From: Ardenticatena sp.
GTDB lineage: Bacteria; Chloroflexota; Anaerolineae; Ardenticatenales; Ardenticatenaceae
Direction of reading: 5' to 3'
Length of the DNA stretch: 37,951 nucleotides
Assembly (NCBI GenBank): GCA_015487975.1
Contig: WFOS01000077.1
Location: forward strand, 1-37,951
The notes below the pieces were generated by a model. That model was not told the DNA's origin. It worked only from the letters and a program-made list of their open reading frames with translations, and searched no databases. Below are positions 25,361-33,370 of this stretch, in pieces. The position numbers and the translations under genes were made by a program. Numbering within the stretch: position 1 is the stretch's first letter; each line of letters opens with the position of its first letter.

Positions 25361-26087
25361 CGTGCGCTACTACCAGACACGTGGGCGCTGGCTGGCGGGC
25401 GCGTTGCGTGCTGGCCAGCTTTCGCCAGAAGATGCCCAACCTCGTTTCGATTTTGTGATGCAGACCCCCCTGGCACGCGCACGCCGCTTGCTGCACATTG
25501 GGTGTGGCACTGCCGACGTGAGTTTGTTGCTGGGGCGGTATGGATTTCGTCCAGTGGCGGTGGAAATCTCGGCAGACCTGGCAGCCATTGCCCGTGAAAC
25601 GTCGCTGGCACGCGGCTGGGCAGTAGCGGTGTTGAACGAGGATTTTCGCACGCTCGACTTCCCCCCCTACTTCGATGCCATTCTCGTGGAAGGGATGTTG
25701 CCCGTTGCACAGGCGACCGAGGAGGAGACGCAGCAGGCGGTGCAGAAAGTCGCCGACCTTCTGCGGCCAGGGGGATACCTGCTCTTCGGTTCGCCCACCT
25801 GGGCTCCCCGCCCTTCATGGACGCGCTCCTATACCACCCCACACGGTGAAGCCGTGGAAGCCGCTGCATTCGACGCGGAAACGAATATGCTCGTTCGCAC
25901 GCTCACGTTGCCCGACGGCGTGCAACTCACTCTGCGACAGCAGTGGTATTCCCCTGAACGCATACGAACGTTGCTGGAAACGGCGGGGTTCGTTGTCGTC
26001 GAGCGGTGGCATGCGTTCGACCAGAACGCGGCCTGGGGCGCGCGCGCAGACAAGCGCGGGTTGGTCTGGCTGGCACGGCGTCGCTAG
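25353..26087 (+). CDS. SAM-dependent methyltransferase
   Basis: A 244-aa class I methyltransferase. Motif I is LLHIGCGTADVSLLLGRYG (about 46-64), followed by acidic VEIS at the end of strand 2. The LRPGGYLLFGSP loop lies at about 136-147. The substrate is unknown. The GTG at 25353 has GAGG about six bases upstream and overlaps the membrane protein gene by eight bases, implying coupling. A TTG earlier in frame is less likely. Confidence 0.85.
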   Translation: MSDVRYYQTRGRWLAGALRAGQLSPEDAQPRFDFVMQTPLARARRLLHIGCGTADVSLLLGRYGFRPVAVEISADLAAIARETSLARGWAVAVLNEDFRTLDFPPYFDAILVEGMLPVAQATEEETQQAVQKVADLLRPGGYLLFGSPTWAPRPSWTRSYTTPHGEAVEAAAFDAETNMLVRTLTLPDGVQLTLRQQWYSPERIRTLLETAGFVVVERWHAFDQNAAWGARADKRGLVWLARRR

Positions 26088-26166
26088 GCGGCTATTTTCG
26101 CCGCAGGTGGGAGTATGCTAGAATGCCTGCCGCAACGAATGAGTGAAGATGTGAGGAGTCAAGCAT

Positions 26167-26712
26167 ATGCCGTTGCGTGAAATTGTGACCGTTCCAAATG
26201 ATGTTTTGCGTGAAAAAGCCCAACCAGTGGAAACCTTTGGACCTGAACTGCGTGCGTTGGTACGCGACATGATCGAGACCATGCATGCCGCAAACGGCGT
26301 TGGTCTGGCTGGCCCGCAAATCGCCGAATTGAAGCGCGTGATTGTGGTCGAAGTGCCGGTGGATGAAGAAGATGAAGGCGCAAACGAGGGAAGCCCCTGG
26401 ATTGGCAAACCGTTCGCACTGGTCAATCCCGAAATCGTGGAAGTGAGCGAGGAGATGGAAGCCGGTATCGAGGGGTGTCTCTCTATCCCCGGCTATGTGG
26501 GTGAAGTGATGCGCCACACACGTATTGTGGTGATTGGGCGCAACGAATGGGGCAAGCCGCGCCGCATCGAAGCCGAAGGCTTTTTGGCGCGTGTCTTGCA
26601 ACATGAAATCGACCACTTGAACGGCATCCTCTACACCGATCGGCTAACGGCTCCCGACCGGTTCTGGGAAGTGCAAGAAGGCGAAGGTGAAGAAGAAGCC
26701 GTTGTCGAATAA
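26167..26712 (+). CDS. def: Peptide deformylase
   Basis: A 181-aa enzyme with all three deformylase motifs: GVGLAGPQ (44-51; Gly replaces the common Ala), EGCLS (102-106, metal ligand Cys104) and HEIDH (146-150, metal ligands His146 and His150). It removes the formyl group from nascent proteins. An insertion rich in Asp/Glu (65-78) lies between strands. GAGGAG eight bases before the ATG supports the start. The acidic C-terminal tail (GEGEEEAVVE) is dispensable in the family. A terminator follows. Confidence 0.96.
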   Translation: MPLREIVTVPNDVLREKAQPVETFGPELRALVRDMIETMHAANGVGLAGPQIAELKRVIVVEVPVDEEDEGANEGSPWIGKPFALVNPEIVEVSEEMEAGIEGCLSIPGYVGEVMRHTRIVVIGRNEWGKPRRIEAEGFLARVLQHEIDHLNGILYTDRLTAPDRFWEVQEGEGEEEAVVE

Positions 26713-26734
26713 GACGAACACGACTTCCTTGCGG

Positions 26735-26764
26735 GAGGGCGCGACAAGCAATGCGCCCTCTTTT
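26735..26764 (+). terminator. Rho-independent terminator of def
   Basis: A perfect 8-bp stem GAGGGCGC (26735-26742) and GCGCCCTC (26753-26760) with a 10-base loop is followed by TTTT. Confidence 0.85.
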
Positions 26765-26767
26765 CAT

Positions 26768-26795
26768 TTGACGAACATTGGGGGCGGTCTATACT
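26768..26795 (+). promoter_or_regulatory. Strong promoter of the GT2 gene
   Basis: TTGACG (26768-26773) and TATACT (26790-26795) lie 16 bp apart, directly after the def terminator and 34 bases before the ATG. Confidence 0.8.
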
Positions 26796-26829
26796 CCCCT
26801 GTTGCATGTGGTGAAGGAGGAACGAGCCA

Positions 26830-27837
26830 ATGACCCAGACCTTGGTTTCGACAACAGACGACAACACCACTGAGCAGGCCTCAGCGCCCTCTATCTCAGT
26901 GGTGATTCCCCTCTACAACGAAGAAGAGAGCATCCCGCATCTGTACGAAAAACTCACCGAAGCATTGGAAGCCTACGGCAAACCCTATGAAGTGATTATT
27001 GTTGACGATGGTTCTACCGATGGCAGTTATCCGCTTTTGCGGCAAATTGCCGAGCAGGACAAGCGGTTCAAAATCGTGCGGTTGCGCCGCAATTTTGGGC
27101 AGACAGCCGCGTTTGCTGCCGGTTTCGACCATGCCCGCGGGGACGTTATCATCACCATGGATGCTGACTTGCAAAACGACCCCGCCGATATTCCCAAACT
27201 CATGGAAAAAATCGAAGAGGGGTTTGACATCGTCAGTGGGTGGCGCATCAATCGCCAGGACCGCTTCTTGGATCGCAAACTCCCCTCGATGATTGCCAAC
27301 CGACTCATCTCGAACGTGACCGACGTGCGCCTGCACGACTACGGCTGTTCGCTCAAAGCGTATCGCGCCGAGGTGTTGCGCGAAGTACGCCTGTATGGGG
27401 AGTTGCACCGCTTCATCCCGGCGCTTGCCAGCCAGGTTGGGGGCGCTGTGGCCGAAGTGCCCGTCAACCACCATCCTCGTCGTTTCGGGAAGTCCAAATA
27501 CGGCATAAGCCGCACCATCCGCGTCATCCTCGACTTGATTACCGTCTGGTTTTTGGGAACTTACTCGACCCGCCCCTTGCACGTGTTTGGCACGATGGGG
27601 CTGATCTCGGCTGGTATGGGGGTGTTGTTGGGCTTGTATCTCTCGTTCTTGAAACTCGTCGAAGGGCAGAACATTGGCGGCCGCCCCTTGCTTTTGCTGG
27701 CGGTTTTGCTGGTGGTGGTGGGGGTGCAACTGATTACCATGGGGTTGCTGGCCGAAATGATTATCCGCACCTACCACGAAAGCCAGGGCAAGCCGATTTA
27801 CGTTGTGCGCGAGGTGCTCAACGCTGACGAAGCGTGA
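26830..27837 (+). CDS. DPM1/GtrB-like polyprenyl-phosphate glycosyltransferase (GT2)
   Basis: A 335-aa family 2 glycosyltransferase. The nucleotide-sugar site is VVIPLYNEEESI (24-35) with VDDGSTD (58-64), and the DXD-type motif is DADLQ (111-115). GKSKYG marks the acceptor loop region. Two C-terminal hydrophobic segments (about 237-262 and 277-305) anchor it in the membrane, as in GtrB/DPM1-type enzymes that make polyprenyl-phosphate sugars. GGAGG precedes the ATG. The GT-C gene that follows is a plausible user of the product. The sugar is not known. Confidence 0.92.
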   Translation: MTQTLVSTTDDNTTEQASAPSISVVIPLYNEEESIPHLYEKLTEALEAYGKPYEVIIVDDGSTDGSYPLLRQIAEQDKRFKIVRLRRNFGQTAAFAAGFDHARGDVIITMDADLQNDPADIPKLMEKIEEGFDIVSGWRINRQDRFLDRKLPSMIANRLISNVTDVRLHDYGCSLKAYRAEVLREVRLYGELHRFIPALASQVGGAVAEVPVNHHPRRFGKSKYGISRTIRVILDLITVWFLGTYSTRPLHVFGTMGLISAGMGVLLGLYLSFLKLVEGQNIGGRPLLLLAVLLVVVGVQLITMGLLAEMIIRTYHESQGKPIYVVREVLNADEA

Positions 27838-27861
27838 GCCGCTTGCGTCTCGAACCCACGC

Positions 27862-27890
27862 AACGGCACAGGCAACACACCTGTGCCGTT
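27862..27890 (+). terminator. Hairpin between the GT2 and GT-C genes
   Basis: A perfect 11-bp stem AACGGCACAGG (27862-27872) and CCTGTGCCGTT (27880-27890), loop of seven, is followed by TTGC. The weak U-tract may let part of the transcription continue into the next gene. It excludes the upstream GTG at 27883 as start of that gene. Confidence 0.6.
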
Positions 27891-27912
27891 TTGCACGTCT
27901 GGAGGCAGTAGT

Positions 27913-30375
27913 GTGAAGCGTGAAACACTTTCGAAAGCAGAACAACCGACATCATATGCCCCACGCACGTATGGCATTGTGTTGGCGCTATTTTTGGCGA
28001 TTGCCGCATGGGTGCGCTGGCAGTACGCCCGTGAAATCAGCCTGTTTGTGGATGAATTCACCACCATGTGGGCGGCGAAGCGCATTTTGCAATTGGGCGT
28101 GCCGCGCATGCCCAGTGGCGTGCTCTACACACGCGGTATCCTCGCATCCTATGTCGAAGCCGCGTTCTTGGCCTATCGCTACGACCCGTTGATTGCCCGC
28201 ATTCCCAGCATTCTCTTTGCGCTTGCAACCATCGTCACCATCTATCACGTCGGGCGGCGACAATTTGGCGCGCGTGTTGGGCTGGTTGCCGCGGCATCGA
28301 TGGTGCTCGCACCCGAAGAGATTGTGTGGGGGGCACGGGCACGCTTCTACATGCAATTGCAACTCTTCGTGCTCTTGACAGCGTGGGTAACGTATGCGGC
28401 CGTGCGAGCGCAAGACCCGCGCCGACGGGCGCGGTTGCATGTCTGGTTTGTGGTGCTCTTTGTGCTGGCATTGTTCAGCCAGGAAGAGACCATCTTGCTC
28501 TACCCCGCCCTGGTGGTGGCAGTGGTAGCGTGGCGTGGCCTGCGTTTCTTCCGCCACCCCGACACGATTTTGGCGCATGTGGGCGCTTGGATTGCGATGG
28601 GGGTGCGCTACGTCATCGAAAAGGTGGGGCAGCCCGGCTACTTCGAGACCATTCAGGCACGCCGCCCCTACGTTGGGCTCATTTTCGACATTCGTGGGGC
28701 ATGGCAGGAGTACGGTCCCTTCTTCTACGAACCAGCGCGGCTCGTGCTCACCCTGTTCGTGCTGGTGGCGTTGCTCATGGCGTTGCGCGAAGTCCGTCGC
28801 GCCTGGCGTTTCGATTCGTGGCGCGCCTGCCTGCTGGACGGATGCGAGGCATTGCGCACCATCGCCACCTCCTATCAGGCCACGCTCTACTACCTCTGGC
28901 TCTTTGGCTCTGTTTTTGCAGTCATTTTGCTCTTTGTGGGGCAAACCTGGCGCGAAATGCGCTACATCTTCATGATCGTGCCCTTCTGGTTCCTGCCAGC
29001 AGCTGCCGGCATCGTTTGGACGTGGGACCGCCTCGTGCGCTCACCCCGCTGGCGTGAGCAAGGCACGTTGGCGTTGGCGCTCGTGGCTATGGGCCTTTTT
29101 ATCCCCGACGCGGTGCGCACATTGCGTCAGCAGGTGGAAGGGTACGACCTGGCGTTGGCGTACATTGCCGAACATCGCCAGCCAGGCGATGCCGTGCTGA
29201 CACCACAGCCGCCGGCATGTGCGGCTGTCTTTGGGCCGTGTGATTATTATGCCATTCAGAAAGATTACGAAGAGTACGTCATTCGGCGCGATGGGGTGTG
29301 GGTCGATCGTTGGACAGGCATCCCGTTGCTGAACAGCGTCGAGCAACTTGAAGAGGTCATCCGCACACATCCGCACACCTATTTCCTTGTCGATGGCTAT
29401 CGCCTGGCAACGCGCTACGAACCCGAGTTCGTGCGTATGGTGGTCGAGCAGATGGATGTGGTCTTCATGGACCGTGGGATTGCCGTCTTGCGTGCAGATG
29501 GCTGGCGTGACGTGCCGCCACGCCCAATCGTGCACACCTACGAACCGCCGGTCAACTTCAAAAACGAAGTGGGGTTGCGGCGTGTCGAATTGTCAAGCGA
29601 CCACGTGATGCCTGGCGAAACGCTCGATGCGATGCTGGCATGGACGGCATTGGGCAAGGTGTGGGATGAGTACAATGTTTTCTTCCAACTCACTGCTCCC
29701 GATGGTCGCTTGCTTGCACAGGACGATGCGCCGCCGGTGGATGGTGTCATGCCCACCTGGCTTTTCCACATTGGCGACCAACCGGAATACCCTGACGAAC
29801 ACACGCTAGTCATTCCCACGGATGCCTCAGCAGGACGCTATCGCTTGCAAACGGGATTGTATCTGCTGGAGACGCTGGAACGCTTGCCTATCTTGAATGC
29901 AGAGGGGGAACCGTCGGGCGATGCCTGGACGATCGATTACATTTGGGTCGGCGAACGCCCGCCGCTGCCGCCTGTTGCCGTGGATGCCCGCTTCGAGAAT
30001 GGCCTAACACTTGTGGCACGCAGTGACCTTCCGCCAGCCGTGAAGCCGGGCGAAACACTCGCCATCACACTGGCGTGGCGTGCCGACGCGCCCCTGTCGC
30101 GCGACTACACTTTCTTCGTGCAACTGTTGAATGAAGATGGTGTGCTGGTCGCGCAGAATGACCGCCCACCCGAAGGTGGCTTTTATCCCACCACCGCCTG
30201 GGATGTGGGTGAAGTCGTGCAGGATACCTACCAGATTGCGTTGCCGGATGACGTACCGCCGGGTACTTATCGTCTCATTGCGGGGGCGTACTGGTGGCAA
30301 ACCGGCGAGCGCTTGCGTTTGCCGGACGGGAGCGATGTGGTGCTTCTTGGTCCTGTGGAAGTGGAAGCACCTTGA
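27913..30375 (+). CDS. GT-C (ArnT/PMT-like, GT39/GT83-type) glycosyltransferase with two beta-sandwich domains
   Basis: An 820-aa protein. The N-terminal half has many hydrophobic helices. The first periplasmic loop carries VDEF, the acidic motif expected of GT-C enzymes that use polyprenyl-phosphate sugars. Residues from about 550 onward form two similar soluble modules, each with a PGETL-AWTAL or PGETLAITLAWR opening, a YxxFxQL strand and a PPGTYRL-type or GRYRLQTGLY end. These look like tandem immunoglobulin-like folds. The GTG at 27913 with GGAGG seven bases upstream is the chosen start. It probably transfers a sugar to protein or lipid outside the membrane; the acceptor is unknown. Confidence 0.85.
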   Translation: MKRETLSKAEQPTSYAPRTYGIVLALFLAIAAWVRWQYAREISLFVDEFTTMWAAKRILQLGVPRMPSGVLYTRGILASYVEAAFLAYRYDPLIARIPSILFALATIVTIYHVGRRQFGARVGLVAAASMVLAPEEIVWGARARFYMQLQLFVLLTAWVTYAAVRAQDPRRRARLHVWFVVLFVLALFSQEETILLYPALVVAVVAWRGLRFFRHPDTILAHVGAWIAMGVRYVIEKVGQPGYFETIQARRPYVGLIFDIRGAWQEYGPFFYEPARLVLTLFVLVALLMALREVRRAWRFDSWRACLLDGCEALRTIATSYQATLYYLWLFGSVFAVILLFVGQTWREMRYIFMIVPFWFLPAAAGIVWTWDRLVRSPRWREQGTLALALVAMGLFIPDAVRTLRQQVEGYDLALAYIAEHRQPGDAVLTPQPPACAAVFGPCDYYAIQKDYEEYVIRRDGVWVDRWTGIPLLNSVEQLEEVIRTHPHTYFLVDGYRLATRYEPEFVRMVVEQMDVVFMDRGIAVLRADGWRDVPPRPIVHTYEPPVNFKNEVGLRRVELSSDHVMPGETLDAMLAWTALGKVWDEYNVFFQLTAPDGRLLAQDDAPPVDGVMPTWLFHIGDQPEYPDEHTLVIPTDASAGRYRLQTGLYLLETLERLPILNAEGEPSGDAWTIDYIWVGERPPLPPVAVDARFENGLTLVARSDLPPAVKPGETLAITLAWRADAPLSRDYTFFVQLLNEDGVLVAQNDRPPEGGFYPTTAWDVGEVVQDTYQIALPDDVPPGTYRLIAGAYWWQTGERLRLPDGSDVVLLGPVEVEAP

Positions 30376-30395
30376 CGACACTTGCGTTGGAAGAG

Positions 30396-30424
30396 AACAC
30401 GCCCGCCATCGTGGCGGGCGTGTT
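30396..30424. terminator. Bidirectional hairpin between the GT-C gene and ctaA
   Basis: A perfect 12-bp stem AACACGCCCGCC (30396-30407) and GGCGGGCGTGTT (30413-30424) with loop ATCGT lies between convergent genes. No U-tract follows. Confidence 0.65.
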
Positions 30425-30438
30425 GGCGTGGAAACCGG

Positions 30439-31524
30439 TCAAGAATGGGCGCGTTGCGCTGGACGTGCTGACACCGCAACCGCCACAGGCGCTGCACGTT
30501 GCAAGCGGTGCAGCAGGAAAATGGTCGTCCCCAGCAGTAAGACAGCCGTGCCCTGGTGCGCAATCGCCAGCCACTTGGGCACACCAAGGATGACCACACG
30601 AATCCCCAGGGCGATTTGCACCGTCACCAGAACGATGAGCAGATTGGTGCTCGTGACCACGTCGTGCTCGTATCCCTGGCGACGTACAGCAATCGCCAGT
30701 ATCACGACCACCGTGGCGACGACGAAGGCGAACCAGCGATGGATGAAATGAACCGTGAGCGGTGTTTCGAACAGGTTGACCCACCAGGGTTCCATCACAG
30801 AGAAGAGTTTGGGCGGTACAAGGGAGCCGAACATGAGCGGCCATGTATCCGAAACGTACCCCGCTTTCAGCCCGGCGACCAGCCCTCCATAGGCAATTTG
30901 TATCACCAGCACGACGAGCAACACCCACGCCAGCCGTATCAGCGTAGGCGAGACCGGGCGGCGGATGGCTTCGTCCGCGTAGATGCGATTGAATGCCATC
31001 CAAAGGGTGAGGGCGAAAAGCGAAAGCGCGGTGAGCAGGTGAATGGTCAGGCGCAGGTGGCTGACTGCCGGGCGATCGACCAGGCCACTGGCAACCATGA
31101 GCCAGCCAATTGCCCCCTGCACGCCAAACAGTGCCGCAATGAGCCAGTACCGCCATGAGTCCCGCCAGGGAATGATACCGCGAACCCCGTACACGATGAG
31201 CGGTACCACGACCAGCAACCCGGCGATACGCCCCACAAGACGATGGAACCACTCGATGAGAAAGATTTCCTTGTATTCGTCCAGCGACATCCCTTTGTTG
31301 ACCAGCTGGTATTCGGGCGTTTGCTGGTATTTGGCGAATTCTTCTTGCCAGGCGTCCTCACTGAGTGGCGGAACGACTCCCGTGATAACGTTCCATTCCA
31401 CGATCGAAAGCCCAGCGCGTGAAAGGCGCACGTAGCCCCCCAGCACCACCATGAAAAAGGTAAGAAACGCGACCAACAAAAGCCAGGCGGCGATGGGATC
31501 TTTGCGGATGGCACGTATGCTCAT
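30439..31524 (-). CDS. ctaA: Heme A synthase, COX15/CtaA type
   Basis: A 361-aa polytopic membrane protein with about eight helices. The signature GGYVRLSRAGLSIVEWNVITG and the extended loop with EEFAKYQQTPEYQ then EIFLIEWFHRLVGR match the COX15-like type. Candidate heme-ligand histidines are in EWFHR, TIHLLT, HFIHRWF and IAHQGTA. It oxidises heme O to heme A for cytochrome oxidase. No oxidase gene lies in the window. AAAAGGAGG six bases before the ATG is strong. It begins 13 bases after the M32 peptidase gene and likely shares its promoter. Confidence 0.93.
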   Translation of the reverse strand: MSIRAIRKDPIAAWLLLVAFLTFFMVVLGGYVRLSRAGLSIVEWNVITGVVPPLSEDAWQEEFAKYQQTPEYQLVNKGMSLDEYKEIFLIEWFHRLVGRIAGLLVVVPLIVYGVRGIIPWRDSWRYWLIAALFGVQGAIGWLMVASGLVDRPAVSHLRLTIHLLTALSLFALTLWMAFNRIYADEAIRRPVSPTLIRLAWVLLVVLVIQIAYGGLVAGLKAGYVSDTWPLMFGSLVPPKLFSVMEPWWVNLFETPLTVHFIHRWFAFVVATVVVILAIAVRRQGYEHDVVTSTNLLIVLVTVQIALGIRVVILGVPKWLAIAHQGTAVLLLGTTIFLLHRLQRAAPVAVAVSARPAQRAHS

Positions 31525-31537
31525 GAGAGGCCTCCTT

Positions 31538-33058
31538 TTATGACTGTACGGCTTCCGGGTAGAGTTCTCCGTATTTGCGGCGCAGGTACGCCATGTAATC
31601 GGCGATGCTCAACGGTTTGCCAGTTGCGTGTTCGATGAGTTCCAAAGGGAGGAATTTCGCGCCGTGGCGGTAGATGTGTTCGGTAAGCCACGTGCGCAGT
31701 GTGTCGAATGCTCCCTGGCGAATCTCGTCAGGGATGGATGGGTGCGCATCGATGGCCGCATCGAAGATTTGGGCGCTCATGATATTGCCCAGCGTGTAGC
31801 CCTGGAACGCCCCACCAACCACGCCCCCAAACCAGTGAACATCTTGCAGGACACCATTGGCGTCGTTGGGTGGCGTGATGCCCAAATCGCTTTCGTAGCG
31901 AGCATTCCAGGCGTCGCGTAAATCCTTCACCGCGAGCGTTCCTTCCAGAAGTTGCGCTTCCAGGTCGAAACGAATCAGCACGTGCAGGTTGTAGGTCACC
32001 TCGTCAGCGTCAGTGCGAATGAGCGAACGCTCTACCTTGTTGATGGCGCGGTAGAACGTGTCCAGCGACACATTCCCCAGTTGTTCTGGGAAAACGGCTT
32101 GCAATTGTGGGTAGTAGTGTTCCCAGAAGGGGCGACTGCGTCCCACCAGGTTTTCCCACAGCCGCGATTGGCTTTCGTGGACACCACTGGATGCGCCATT
32201 GGCCAGCGGGGTTCCCTCATACGCCCAATCCACATTTTGTTCGTACAGCGCGTGTCCGGCTTCGTGCAGCGTGCTGAACAAGCCTTCGCTGAGGTCGTCT
32301 TCCTTGAAGCGCGTTGTGATGCGCACATCACCGATCGAGAATTTGATCATGAAGGGGTGCGCCGTTTTGTCTTGCCGGCCGCGATCGAAATCGTAGCCAA
32401 AGGCGCGAATGATGCGCTCGCCGAAGTCGCGTTGCAAGGCTTCGGGATAGGTGCGATGCAGGCACCTATCGTCGGCGGGCGGGTGGGCGGTGATGGCTTC
32501 GACGAGCGGTACCAGATTGTCGCGCAATTCGGCAAACAATGGGCGAATGGTTGCCACCGTCATGCCGGGGTCAGCCCACTCGATGAGGGGATCCATTGGA
32601 TGTTCGTAGCCGGGGAAACAGTCGGCAATGCGGCGGCTCAGTTCGACGGTTTTTTCCAGCAAGGGCACCATGCGTTTCCAATCGTTGGCTGGGCGTGCTT
32701 CGACCCAGGCGGCATACGATTGCGAGATGTGCGCCGAGAGTTCGGCCACGAGGTTTTGCGGAATTTTGGTGGCACGTTCGTACTCGCGGCGCGTCACACG
32801 GATGAGCGCAGCGTCGTCGTGGTCATAGGGCAGGCTCTCCGCATAGGGTTGCAAGTCGTCCAGCAAGCGCCCAATGGTAGGGTCGGTGAATTTTTCGTGC
32901 GCAATTTGCTGCAACGTAGCCAGTTGGCGAGCGCGTGCCTGAGCACCCCCCGGTGGCATGTAGGTTGACTGATCCCATGAGAGCACTGATGCTGCAGCGT
33001 TGATATTGTCCACTTCGAGCAGACGAGCTTTGAGTTCGGCAAGTTTTCGTTCGACCAC
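31538..33058 (-). CDS. M32 metallocarboxypeptidase (thermostable carboxypeptidase Taq type)
   Basis: A 506-aa protein, the usual length for family M32. The zinc motif is HEAGH (265-269), with the third ligand Glu in GVHESQSR downstream, as in carboxypeptidase Taq. The conserved DNINAAASVLSWDQSTYMP segment near the N-terminus fits the family. It removes C-terminal residues from peptides in the cytoplasm. The start is the GTG at 33058, six bases after AAAGGAG; the longer frame up to 33154 runs through the promoter. ctaA follows 13 bases downstream. Confidence 0.95.
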   Translation of the reverse strand: MVERKLAELKARLLEVDNINAAASVLSWDQSTYMPPGGAQARARQLATLQQIAHEKFTDPTIGRLLDDLQPYAESLPYDHDDAALIRVTRREYERATKIPQNLVAELSAHISQSYAAWVEARPANDWKRMVPLLEKTVELSRRIADCFPGYEHPMDPLIEWADPGMTVATIRPLFAELRDNLVPLVEAITAHPPADDRCLHRTYPEALQRDFGERIIRAFGYDFDRGRQDKTAHPFMIKFSIGDVRITTRFKEDDLSEGLFSTLHEAGHALYEQNVDWAYEGTPLANGASSGVHESQSRLWENLVGRSRPFWEHYYPQLQAVFPEQLGNVSLDTFYRAINKVERSLIRTDADEVTYNLHVLIRFDLEAQLLEGTLAVKDLRDAWNARYESDLGITPPNDANGVLQDVHWFGGVVGGAFQGYTLGNIMSAQIFDAAIDAHPSIPDEIRQGAFDTLRTWLTEHIYRHGAKFLPLELIEHATGKPLSIADYMAYLRRKYGELYPEAVQS

Positions 33059-33090
33059 GGAACACTCCTTTGTGAAGTTTTTTGCAATGG

Positions 33091-33107
33091 CCTGGATTGT
33101 ATCCAGG
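33091..33107. promoter_or_regulatory. Operator-like palindrome over the M32 promoter -10 box
   Basis: A perfect dyad CCTGGAT-TGT-ATCCAGG (7-3-7) spans the predicted -10 hexamer at 33096-33101. A repressor bound here would block RNA polymerase. The regulator is unknown. Confidence 0.45.
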
Positions 33108-33123
33108 TTCGTCAGTTTGTCTA
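33096..33123 (-). promoter_or_regulatory. Predicted promoter of the M32-ctaA operon
   Basis: On the minus strand, TAGACA (33123-33118) and TACAAT (33101-33096) are 16 bp apart, about 38 bases before the GTG start. Confidence 0.65.
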
Positions 33124-33237
33124 TGCGCTTCTTGTGCACATGTGGGTTGTGCAAGTGAACAAGGCGACTGCGTGGGCGAAGGCTTTTGTCCTTGTTGAAT
33201 ACTCTTTATTTGAGCAGGGTATTACCCAAGAGTACCA
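33124..33237. other. Intergenic stretch with nothing further recognised
   Basis: Between the two divergent promoters of the 312-bp gap (33059-33370) lie about 114 bases that are more AT-rich than the surroundings. I see no gene, repeat or clear structured RNA in them. Confidence 0.5.
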
Positions 33238-33265
33238 TTGTCATTTCGAGAGAAGCCCATATACT
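33238..33265 (+). promoter_or_regulatory. Predicted promoter of the GH99-like lipoprotein gene
   Basis: TTGTCA (33238-33243) and TATACT (33260-33265) are 16 bp apart, giving a leader of about 100 bases before the ATG at 33371. Confidence 0.65.
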
Positions 33266-33370
33266 CCACTGCGTACACGGTGGTCTGCTTCCGCGTCGTA
33301 CGAAATTCGCCGTATCGAAACCACTTACTCCGTCGTCTTCTCAACACAAAGCGACTAGGAGGTTGTTTCC

